This document shows positions 27,948-35,033 of a stretch of DNA of 64,000 nt, in pieces; position 1 is the stretch's first letter, and the number at the start of each line of letters is the position of its first letter. Under the pieces are notes generated by a model. That model saw only the letters and a program-made list of their open reading frames with translations. It had not been told where the DNA came from and did not search any database. Location: contig DLCH01000071.1 in the NCBI GenBank assembly GCA_002480525.1, positions 1-64,000 of the forward strand. Reading direction: 5' to 3'. A program made the position numbers and the translations under genes. Source of the DNA: Gammaproteobacteria bacterium UBA7803 (GTDB taxonomy: Bacteria; Pseudomonadota; Gammaproteobacteria; Pseudomonadales; Azotimanducaceae).

Positions 27948-28084
27948 GGTCGGGCATTAATACCGATCCCGGCGTGAATTGCGAGTGGGGACGGACCCGA
28001 AGGCCTGTGACATACTCGAAGGCGCCGCGGCCCAGTCCGGCGGCGAAGACCAACGAACAACACCCTCGAGGGGAGAGAACGTCG

Positions 28085-28384
28085 ATGAGCAGCGCTGACG
28101 GCACCTGGAAGACCACCATGAACACGCCCATGGGCAAGCAGGAAGGCACCCTGACCCTCAAGACCGAGGGCGACAGCCTGACCGGCAAGCTGGCCGGCCC
28201 CCAGGGCGAGATCGACGTGGCCGACGGCAAGGTGGACGGCGACAAGCTGAGCTGGAAGGCCAATCTGACCAGCCCCATGCCGATGACGCTGGAATTCGAC
28301 GCCACCGTCGCCGGCGACGAGATCAGCGGCAACGTGAAGCTCGGCGCCTTCGGCAACGCGACCTTCTCCGGCACCCGCGCCTGA
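28085..28384 (+). CDS. Small cytoplasmic beta-rich protein, unknown function
   Basis: 99 aa, no signal peptide. Alternating strands with repeated Gly/Asp turns (GTWKTTMNTPMGKQEGTL, GDSLTGKLAG, GEISGNVKLG) and a terminal FSGTRA. The same pattern occurs as an appended C-terminal domain of some bacterial amidohydrolases, from memory; here it stands alone. The ATG at 28085 has the ribosome site GAGGGGAGAG. Expression looks monocistronic. Confidence 0.72.
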   Translation: MSSADGTWKTTMNTPMGKQEGTLTLKTEGDSLTGKLAGPQGEIDVADGKVDGDKLSWKANLTSPMPMTLEFDATVAGDEISGNVKLGAFGNATFSGTRA

Positions 28385-28405
28385 GCCGCGGCGCCGGAGC
28401 GGCGC

Positions 28406-29236
28406 TCAGCCGGATCCGTCGAGCAGTCGGCGGATCACGGCGTCGGGCGCCGCCTCCGCGTCTCTGAATCCGGCCAGCCGGCGGTAGACGTCGGCGGCGG
28501 CCTCGTGGAAGCCCCGCGGCAGCTCCGCCGCCGCGAACGTGTCCGCGATCTCCTGCATCTCGCCGACGAACCGCCAGGCCTTCGGCGCCGTGCCCCGTGC
28601 GGCGGCGGAACAGCGTTCGGCCAGGCCCGGCTGGGACAGCCCCCACTCCTCCGTCAGGGCGGCGGCCACGCCCTCGTGCTCGGCGAGCGCCCGGACCGCC
28701 AGCAGCAGCGCGGCGGAACCCTTGGTGTAGGCCGCATAGGCCATCTTCAGCGCGGACGCCGCGCCCGCCGGCCGGTCCGCCAGCGCCACCGCCTCCAGCG
28801 GGCCCGCCCGGAACCAGGCGGCGACGGCATCGGCCGCGGCGCCCGACAGGTACAGCCGGGTCGTGCCGGGCCGCTGCGCCGGCGGCCCGATGATGCCGCC
28901 ATCCACCAGCCGCTCGCCGAAGCGCGCCTGCAGGGACCGCGCGGTCGCCGGCGCGATGGCGTTGGCGTCGACGTACAGGCCGTCGAATCCGGCCTCCTCC
29001 ACCGCGGCAGCCACGGCGGACGCCTGATCCGGCGGGCACACCGACACCACGCCGTGGGCGCCCTGCAGCGCCGAGCTCAGATCCGTGCAGGCTTCGAGGC
29101 CCGCCGCCGCCGCGCGCCGGGCGGTGGCTTCACTGCGGCCCGCCGCGACCCAGCGCACCCGATGGCCGCCGGCCCGCAGGGTGGCGCCGACGGTCGCACC
29201 CATCGCGCCGGGGTGCAGCAGAACCAGCAGGCTCAC
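28406..29236 (-). CDS. NAD(P)-dependent oxidoreductase (6PGDH-like, DUF1932)
   Basis: 276 aa. N-terminal Rossmann fold (LLHPGAMGATVGATLRAGG, with LHPGAMG replacing the usual GxGxMG), C-terminal all-helical DUF1932-type domain (residues about 180-265) resembling the phosphogluconate-dehydrogenase C-terminal dimerisation domain. Substrate unknown; 3-hydroxyacid-like substrates are usual for the wider family. Its ATG at 29236 overlaps the stop of the upstream M20 gene. Confidence 0.83.
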   Translation of the reverse strand: MSLLVLLHPGAMGATVGATLRAGGHRVRWVAAGRSEATARRAAAAGLEACTDLSSALQGAHGVVSVCPPDQASAVAAAVEEAGFDGLYVDANAIAPATARSLQARFGERLVDGGIIGPPAQRPGTTRLYLSGAAADAVAAWFRAGPLEAVALADRPAGAASALKMAYAAYTKGSAALLLAVRALAEHEGVAAALTEEWGLSQPGLAERCSAAARGTAPKAWRFVGEMQEIADTFAAAELPRGFHEAAADVYRRLAGFRDAEAAPDAVIRRLLDGSG

Positions 29237-30663
29237 AGCCGGTAGTCGAGCGGCGGGTCGCGATCACCGAGCAGCGCCTCGTACTCGAAGTCGCTGCCCC
29301 GGCGGCCTTCGAACTCGTCCCGGGCCGCGGCCCGCAGCTCCGGACTCTCGAACAGATCCACCGCCGTCACGGCCAGCAGCCGGGCTGCCAGGAGCATGCC
29401 CTTGTGGCCGATGGAGGTGCCGCCGGCGGCCACCGCCTGCCAGCTGTGGGCCGGCGTGCCGGGCACCCAGGTCGCCGTGCCGAAGCCGACCGTGGGCACC
29501 ATCCAGCTCACGTCGCCGACGTCGGTCGAACCCATGTTCTGGCGGAACACGAAGGGCTGGACCTCCTCCGCGGACTCGACGGGCGGCAGCTTGCCGCCGA
29601 GGGTGTTGCGCAGCTCCCGGGCGAAAGCCAGCTCCCCGTCGTCGTACTCGATGCCGCCCAGGCGCTGCAGATTGCCGTGCACCAGCCGGGCCAGCACGTC
29701 GTTGGGCAGCACCGGATAGTTGCCGTGCATGACCTCGTAGCGCATCTCGGTGCCGGTGCCGAGCGCCCCGGCGCGGGCCGCGTCCACCACCCGCTCGAAC
29801 AGGGACTTCACCACCTCCGGGTCCGGATTGCGCACGTAGTAGTACACCTGCGCCGTCTCCGGCACGATGTTCGGCGCGTCGCCGCCGTCGGTGATCACGT
29901 AGTGGATGCGGGCGTCCTGGGGGACGTGCTCGCGCATCAGGTTGACCATGAAGTTCATGGCCTCGACACCGTCCAGGGCCGACCGGCCCCGCTCCGGCGC
30001 CGCCGCGGCGTGGGCCGCGATGCCCGTGAAGGTGAAGCGCCCGGACTTGTTGGCCGTGCTGCTCGACGGCGAGGCGTCGTTGCGGTCGCTCGGATGCCAG
30101 TGCAGCATGACGTCGACGTCGTCGAACAGGCCCGCCCGGGTCAGGTAGACCTTGCCGGAGCCGCCTTCCTCGGCCGGCGTGCCGTAGACCCGCACGGTGC
30201 CCGGCCGGCCGGTCTCCGCCAGCCAGGCCGCGATGGCGGCGCCCGCAGTGGCGGAGGCCGCTCCGAACAGGTGATGGCCGCAGGCATGACCGGCGCCGTC
30301 CTCTTCCAGCGCCTGACGCCGGGGCACGGCGGCCTGGGACAGGCCCGGCAGCGCGTCGAACTCCGCCAGGATGCCGATCACCGGCTCGCCGCTGCCGGCG
30401 GACGCGACGAAGGCCGTGGGAATGCCGGCGACGCCGGCCTCCACCTCGAAGCCGCGGTCGGCGAGAAAGCCCTGCAGGCGGCGGCTGCTGTCCTCCTCGA
30501 GATACCCGACCTCGGCCAGCCGCCAGATGTCCTGGGCCAGCGCCCGGGCCGCCGGCGCGTTGGCCTCGACGTGATCGAGCACGCCGTCCTCCGCCGCCCG
30601 GGCCGACGTGGCCAGCCCCAGGCACAGCAGCAGCGCCGCGCCGATCGATCTGCTTGCGTTCAT
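29233..30663 (-). CDS. Secreted M20-family amidohydrolase/peptidase
   Basis: 476 aa from the ATG at 30663; a longer frame begins at 30717 but would precede the signal peptide (IGAALLLCLGLATSARA). M20 catalytic metal sites are seen: GHACGHHLFGAASA (around 110-125) and TPAEEGGSGK (around 155). It resembles AbgB-like aminobenzoyl-glutamate or amide hydrolases. Exported by Sec, so it acts in the periplasm. Co-transcribed with the downstream DUF1932 oxidoreductase (ATGA overlap). Confidence 0.88.
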   Translation of the reverse strand: MNASRSIGAALLLCLGLATSARAAEDGVLDHVEANAPAARALAQDIWRLAEVGYLEEDSSRRLQGFLADRGFEVEAGVAGIPTAFVASAGSGEPVIGILAEFDALPGLSQAAVPRRQALEEDGAGHACGHHLFGAASATAGAAIAAWLAETGRPGTVRVYGTPAEEGGSGKVYLTRAGLFDDVDVMLHWHPSDRNDASPSSSTANKSGRFTFTGIAAHAAAAPERGRSALDGVEAMNFMVNLMREHVPQDARIHYVITDGGDAPNIVPETAQVYYYVRNPDPEVVKSLFERVVDAARAGALGTGTEMRYEVMHGNYPVLPNDVLARLVHGNLQRLGGIEYDDGELAFARELRNTLGGKLPPVESAEEVQPFVFRQNMGSTDVGDVSWMVPTVGFGTATWVPGTPAHSWQAVAAGGTSIGHKGMLLAARLLAVTAVDLFESPELRAAARDEFEGRRGSDFEYEALLGDRDPPLDYRL

Positions 30664-30792
30664 GCTGTCCTCCCGTGAACCGTCCCCCACTGTGCCGGCG
30701 ATCGAAAAGCAGCGCAATTGTCAGACACGTTCAGGTTGGGTTAAGTTGCGGGCGACTAGCCTCCGGACCATCTGCCAACGGGAGTCCGTGCC

Positions 30793-31191
30793 ATGTCCCG
30801 CGCCACCAGCCCCTGGAAATCCCGCTCGCGCCGCGGCCTCGCCGCCGGCGCCGTGCTCCTGGCTGCGCCCCTGGCGGCCCTGCCGCCCAGCACACCGGAT
30901 CCGACGTCCCTGGTGCAGACCGGTCATCCGGTGGCGAGCATTCCCACCGCGGACAGCGTGCGGGACTTTCAGCCCCTCGACGGCGAGCACGTGATGCTGG
31001 CGACGGAGGAGCACCGCTATCTGCTGACGCTGAACCGGGAGTGCGTGGGCCTGCGCTGGGCCCGCCACGTGGGCGTGACGGCGTCGGACAACACGATCTG
31101 GGCGGGTTTCGACGCGCTCACCGCGGACGGCGAGGCCTGTCCGATCCGGGAGATCCACCGGGTCACCGACACCGGCGTCGACGAGCTCTGA
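30793..31191 (+). CDS. Secreted DUF6491-like protein
   Basis: 132 aa. Signal peptide (GLAAGAVLLAAPLAALPP). The mature part has strands with YLLTLNRECVGLRWARHVGVT and a second cysteine in GEACPIREI, likely a disulfide; this matches my memory of the DUF6491 family common in Xanthomonadales and relatives. Function unknown. A ribosome site (ACGGGAG) precedes the ATG. It diverges from the M20 gene and converges on the AgmX-like gene. Confidence 0.75.
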   Translation: MSRATSPWKSRSRRGLAAGAVLLAAPLAALPPSTPDPTSLVQTGHPVASIPTADSVRDFQPLDGEHVMLATEEHRYLLTLNRECVGLRWARHVGVTASDNTIWAGFDALTADGEACPIREIHRVTDTGVDEL

Positions 31192-31239
31192 CAGGTCCGG
31201 CGCGGCGGCCGCCCGGCGACCGCCGCGTTCCTGCATCCG

Positions 31240-32187
31240 TCAGGTCGGCAGGAAGTGCACCGGATAGCTGATGGTGGTGACGCCGACGTCGCGCCTGCCG
31301 AAGTCGAACAGGCGGATACGGTTGAGAATCTTGGCCACCACCTCTTCGTCCGCCAGCTCGGAGGCCACCACCTTGACGTCCGTGACCTGGCCCGACGGCG
31401 CGATCACCAGCTCGAGCACCACCTTGCCCTGCAGCGTCGGGTCGGCCCGCAGCGCGCGGTTGTAGATGGCGAAGATGGCGCCCTTGTTGGCGTCGAAGAT
31501 GCGCCGGATCTCCTCGATGCTGCGGCTGCGCGGGTCCACCTCGCGGCGTTCCCGCACCCCGCCGGTGCCTTCCTGGGCCTCCGGCGCATCGACCCTGGTG
31601 GTCTCCCGGCCGGACAGCGCCACGCCGCCGGTGTCCCGTGACAGCGCCGCCACGTTGACGCCGGCGCTGCGCGCCGCGTGTTTCGAGGTCAGCACCGAGC
31701 GGTCGATGGTGGCGGCCTCGCCGGCGCCGCGCTGGATGGCGGCGGTGTCCTGCAGCTTGCCCACGTCCACGGACTCGCGCATGTCGGCGAAGGCGTCCTT
31801 GAAGGCCAGCAGACCCGATACCGCCGCCTTCTCGCGGGCGTCGGCCACGGTCTTCTGCGGTTCCGGCTTCACCTCCTTCACCACCTCCGGCTCCGGCGGC
31901 TTCTCCGGCTCCGGCTTGGGTTCCTCCTTGACCTCCTCCTGCTTCGGCGGCGGCGGCGGCGGAACCGGCTTGGGCTTCTCCAGGACGATGCGGGCGAGCT
32001 GCGGCGGCAGCGCCTCCTGCTCCTCCCGGGATACCTCCGGCAGGGTGACCAGCGGAATGGCGATGCCCGCCAGCGCGATCACGGCGAGACAGACGGTCAG
32101 CCAGCGCCGGAACCGGCGGACGTCGTCCTGGCCCAGTGCCCAGGGCAGGGAAAAGGCATTCGGGTGGTAAACGTAGGCGGCGCTCAT
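31240..32187 (-). CDS. AgmX/PglI C-terminal-domain, TonB-like energy transducer
   Basis: 315 aa. Single N-terminal membrane helix (around 29-48, WLTVCLAVIALAGIAIPLV), Pro/Lys/Glu-rich periplasm-spanning linker (72-112, with PKPVPPPPPPK), and a C-terminal TonB-like domain (IYNRALRADPTLQGKVVLEL, about residues 240-310). It is probably energised by the adjacent ExbB/ExbD motor and transmits force across the periplasm. The ATG overlaps the stop of the preceding ExbD gene, so it is the last gene of the operon. Confidence 0.88.
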   Translation of the reverse strand: MSAAYVYHPNAFSLPWALGQDDVRRFRRWLTVCLAVIALAGIAIPLVTLPEVSREEQEALPPQLARIVLEKPKPVPPPPPPKQEEVKEEPKPEPEKPPEPEVVKEVKPEPQKTVADAREKAAVSGLLAFKDAFADMRESVDVGKLQDTAAIQRGAGEAATIDRSVLTSKHAARSAGVNVAALSRDTGGVALSGRETTRVDAPEAQEGTGGVRERREVDPRSRSIEEIRRIFDANKGAIFAIYNRALRADPTLQGKVVLELVIAPSGQVTDVKVVASELADEEVVAKILNRIRLFDFGRRDVGVTTISYPVHFLPT

Positions 32188-32678
32188 GCTTCCGTCTCCG
32201 ACACGACCCGGTTCACCGCCAGGGAGATGCGAGCGAAGTCCTCGGCCTGGCAGGTGTACATGATCTTCTTCAGCAGCCAGTAGGGCAGCTCGTGATCACC
32301 CATGATGGTGATCTCGTGGCCCCCCTCGGGCACCGCGCCGCGGCGGCCGGACTGATAGGCGAGCTCTTCCGACAGCGCCGGGATGAGGTTGCCCTCGGCG
32401 CCGGCGAGCTCGGCCACCCGGGCCACCGGGCGGCCCTGCACCACCACGTCGTCGTGGCTGACCGAGATGACCAGACGGTTCTCGGGCCGCTGCTCGGAAC
32501 TGGAGTCCGGCAGCTTGATCTTCGAGCTGGTCTGCAGCACCTCCACCTCGGAGGAGTTCACCATCAGGAAGAACACCAGGATGGTGAAGATGTCCATCAG
32601 CGAGACCAGGTTGAGCGCCGCCGATTTCTTGCGCTTCTCCTGGGCCCCGCGGCGCTGCTGGTGACGGAAGCGGCTCAT
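32184..32678 (-). CDS. ExbD/TolR biopolymer transporter subunit (second copy)
   Basis: 164 aa. Basic N-terminus, one transmembrane helix containing the conserved proton-path Asp29 (LNLVSLMDIFTILVFFLMV), and a periplasmic C-terminal domain. Second of two consecutive ExbD paralogues; a heteromeric plug (as AglR/AglS with AglQ) is plausible. ATGA overlaps on both sides mean tight translational coupling. Confidence 0.9.
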   Translation of the reverse strand: MSRFRHQQRRGAQEKRKKSAALNLVSLMDIFTILVFFLMVNSSEVEVLQTSSKIKLPDSSSEQRPENRLVISVSHDDVVVQGRPVARVAELAGAEGNLIPALSEELAYQSGRRGAVPEGGHEITIMGDHELPYWLLKKIMYTCQAEDFARISLAVNRVVSETEA

Positions 32679-33283
32679 GAGCGGCCTCCGGCGGCGGCCT
32701 GCCCACCCGTAGGAGCGGCCTCCCGGCCGCGATCCGCCAGATCCACCGAGGATCGCGGCCGGGAGGCCGCTCCTACGACGGGGGCGTCGGACGCCGGCGC
32801 GTCGCCCAGCGAGATCACCGGGAACAGCTCGGCCTGCACCACTTCCATGTGCTGCACCGTCGGATAGGAGCGCACCGTGTCCATCACCGACACCAGGGTC
32901 TGGTAGGGGGTCTTCTCGCCCAGCAGCACCATGATGTCCTCCTTCTCCGGCATGCGGCGCTTGAGCTCCTGCATAACCTCGGACAGGCCGGCGTAGTCGT
33001 AGGCGTCGTCGATCTTCGGCAGGGTCTTGATGACGCCGCCGCGGCCGTCGGAGACGACGAACGCGTCGGCCTTCACCGTCACCTCGAGATGCACCGCTTC
33101 CGGGTCGAGCTCACCGGCGGCGGCGTCGCCGGCCGGGAAGTTCAGGTCGATCACCGTGGTGTGGGTGAACACCATGGACAGCAGCAGCACGGGCACCAGC
33201 ACGATCATGAGGTTCATGAACGGCGTGACGTCCAGGTCCGCGGCCTCGTGATGCTTCTTGATGCGCTTCCTGACGCGATTCAT
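32675..33283 (-). CDS. ExbD/TolR biopolymer transporter subunit (first copy) with REP-encoded C-terminal tail
   Basis: 202 aa. Conserved membrane Asp18 in DVTPFMNLMIVLVPVLLLSM, then a periplasmic domain up to about residue 160. Residues about 169-192, including SRPRSSVDLADRGREAAP, are translated from an inverted REP pair (32708-32777), so the natural tail has probably been replaced or extended. The stop overlaps the next ExbD start (ATGA). Other TolR proteins end near where the REP begins. Confidence 0.88.
   Translation of the reverse strand: MNRVRKRIKKHHEAADLDVTPFMNLMIVLVPVLLLSMVFTHTTVIDLNFPAGDAAAGELDPEAVHLEVTVKADAFVVSDGRGGVIKTLPKIDDAYDYAGLSEVMQELKRRMPEKEDIMVLLGEKTPYQTLVSVMDTVRSYPTVQHMEVVQAELFPVISLGDAPASDAPVVGAASRPRSSVDLADRGREAAPTGGQAAAGGRS
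32708..32777. repeat. REP-like inverted pair inside an exbD coding sequence
   Basis: Arms 32708-32734 and 32751-32777 are perfectly inverted over 27 bp, with a 16-nt loop. Each begins with the GTAGGAGCGG head and is itself palindromic (GGCCTCCCGGCCGC). The same family occurs at 17196, 34348 and 44816. Lies in the last 35 codons of the ExbD gene. Confidence 0.9.
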
Positions 33284-33320
33284 GGCGTTCTCCTCGTCCC
33301 TGATCGGATCGGCCGGCGGC

Positions 33321-34001
33321 TCAGGCCCCGGCCGCTGCCCTGGCGTTCTGGGCCTGGCCGGCGGCCGGGCGCTCGTCGCCTTCCATCAGGTTGAGGAACT
33401 TCACCACGGCGATCTCCAGGCTCTCGACGATGGCCGAGGTCTTGCTCTGCAGCACCGAGTGGACGAGCAGCAGCGGAATCGCCGCCATCAGCCCGAACGC
33501 GGTGGTGTTCATGGCGATGGAGATACTCTCGGACAGCAGCGTCGCCTTCTCCGCCGGATCGGCGTTGGCCACCGCGGTGAACGCGGCGATCAGGCCGATG
33601 ATGGTGCCGAGCAGGCCCAGCAGCGTGGCGATGTTGGCGAAGGTGGCGAGATAGGGCGTGCGCCGCTCGATGCTCGGCAGCACCTCCAGCAGCCCTTCCT
33701 CCATGGCGTACTCGATGTCGTCACGGCGCCGGGACGAGGTCCGCCGGTTCAGGCCGTCGGCGATGATCCGGCTCATGGCCGACTTCGACTTCTGCACCAC
33801 GTTGGCCAGCTCGCGCTGGTTGCGCTGCTTGAGCAGCGGCAGGATGCGCTCGAAGTCCCGCCGGTTGATGCGGGTCTGGTTGGCCAGATAGAAATAGCGT
33901 TCCAGGGCGATGGCGATCCCGATGCCCAGCACCACCGCGATGGGGTACATGAACGGGCCGCCCTCCTGGAAGAAGCTCACTACCGTCTGATACATGTCCA
34001 T
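33321..34001 (-). CDS. MotA/TolQ/ExbB proton channel family protein
   Basis: 226 aa with three membrane helices: about 15-35 (GPFMYPIAVVLGIGIAIAL), about 120-145 (YLATFANIATLLGLLGTIIG) and about 165-190 (AIPLLLVHSVL). Conserved Thr/Ala-rich proton path in LATFANIATLLGLLGTIIGLIAAF. Forms the pentameric core of a proton-driven motor with the two ExbD proteins encoded next. 37 bp separates it from exbD, 4 bp from the upstream gene. Confidence 0.92.
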   Translation of the reverse strand: MDMYQTVVSFFQEGGPFMYPIAVVLGIGIAIALERYFYLANQTRINRRDFERILPLLKQRNQRELANVVQKSKSAMSRIIADGLNRRTSSRRRDDIEYAMEEGLLEVLPSIERRTPYLATFANIATLLGLLGTIIGLIAAFTAVANADPAEKATLLSESISIAMNTTAFGLMAAIPLLLVHSVLQSKTSAIVESLEIAVVKFLNLMEGDERPAAGQAQNARAAAGA

Positions 34002-34005
34002 GTAT

Positions 34006-34404
34006 TCACTCCTTGGAGTCGCTCGCTTTTGATTCGCGGCCCGGTTCGGCGGGCCCCTGCACGCCGGCAGGCGCGGTGGCTGTGGCGGCCTCGAAGTAGG
34101 CCAGTTCGCGCCGGTACGCCGGTGGGTACAGGCGACGGAACAGCTCGACTTCCGCGAAATCCGTCCTCAGCTCGATCTCCGGCAGGCCGTCCGGCTGCTG
34201 CCAGGGAACGATATACAGAACTTTCGGCAGCTCTTGGTTGCCGGAGATCACGGTTTCGTCGAGTTCGATCTTGCCGGCGGGCATGCTGCTTGCCGGTTCA
34301 CGGTTTTGGGGTTCGGCGGCCATGGACACCATGGACACGCCGAGCAGGATCGCGCTCTGGAGAGCGCTCCTACAGAAGGTGACGATGCGTGCTCGGGTGG
34401 TCAT
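34006..34404 (-). CDS. Small secreted protein of the ExbB/ExbD operon, REP-derived signal peptide
   Basis: 132 aa. I recognise no family. N-terminal signal peptide-like segment (residues 1-30); residues about 11-20 (CRSALQSAIL) are translated from a single REP arm at 34348-34373. The mature region has conserved-looking VLYIVPWQQPDGLPEIELRT and FRRLYPPAYRRELAYFE. It is co-translated with the TPR lipoprotein (ATGA) and ends 4 bp before ExbB. Probably a periplasmic accessory of the motor, by context. Confidence 0.72.
   Translation of the reverse strand: MTTRARIVTFCRSALQSAILLGVSMVSMAAEPQNREPASSMPAGKIELDETVISGNQELPKVLYIVPWQQPDGLPEIELRTDFAEVELFRRLYPPAYRRELAYFEAATATAPAGVQGPAEPGRESKASDSKE
34348..34373. 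repeat. Single REP-like arm inside a signal-peptide coding region
   Basis: 26 bp, identical at 24 positions to the arm at 17248-17273. Unlike the other three sites it has no inverted partner nearby. It supplies codons about 11-20 of the small secreted protein. Confidence 0.85.
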
Positions 34405-35033
34405 GAGCCGACGCGCCGTTCGAGGTCGACGACCCAGCCGTTGACCTGGCTGTCGGGCTCGGCGGCCAGGTGCTGGTACTGCCGGTAGGCGGCCAGGGCG
34501 TCACCGAGGCGGCCGAGGTAGAGGTCGTAGAGGATGCCGAGATTCAGGTACGCCGCCTGGTAGTCCGGCTGGTACTCGAGGCAGGCCAGGTAGTGGGCCT
34601 CGGCGCCCTGAAAATCGCCGCGCTTGCGCAGCAGCACGCCGAGCTCGGTGCGCGCCGCGCAGTTGCCCGGATTGGCCAGCACGGCCTGCTCCAGCGCGCC
34701 GAGGGCCTCGTCCGGACGCTCCTGGGCAAGATAGACCTGGGCCAGGTTCACCCAGGGGCCCGCCAGCTCGGGCTGATCGGCGGTCACCTCCAGCAGCAGC
34801 GCCTCCGCCTCCACCAGCCGGCCGTCGAGAAACAGTTCCGTGGCCCGGGCGAACACGTCGGCGTTGTGACCGGAGACCTCGGGCATCGGCGGCATGGGCC
34901 GGGCTGCGGGCCCGCCGTCCACGGCCGCCGCGGCCGGGTCTTCCCCGGCGGTGGCGGGCTGAGGCGCGCCGCCGGTCGACGCGCAGCCGACCAGCGTCAG
35001 GCACAGCGCCGCGCTAGTGAATGCTTTCCACAT
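34401..35033 (-). CDS. TPR-repeat lipoprotein of the ExbB/ExbD operon
   Basis: 210 aa from the ATG at 35033 (an upstream ATG at 35042 adds three residues). Lipobox LTLVGC, then an Ala-rich linker and about four TPR motifs (for example WVNLAQVYLAQERPDEALGALEQA, AYLNLGILYDLYLGR). Likely an outer- or inner-membrane-anchored adaptor. The start lies inside the 3' end of the large TPR lipoprotein gene, so translation is coupled. Confidence 0.85.
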   Translation of the reverse strand: MWKAFTSAALCLTLVGCASTGGAPQPATAGEDPAAAAVDGGPAARPMPPMPEVSGHNADVFARATELFLDGRLVEAEALLLEVTADQPELAGPWVNLAQVYLAQERPDEALGALEQAVLANPGNCAARTELGVLLRKRGDFQGAEAHYLACLEYQPDYQAAYLNLGILYDLYLGRLGDALAAYRQYQHLAAEPDSQVNGWVVDLERRVGS

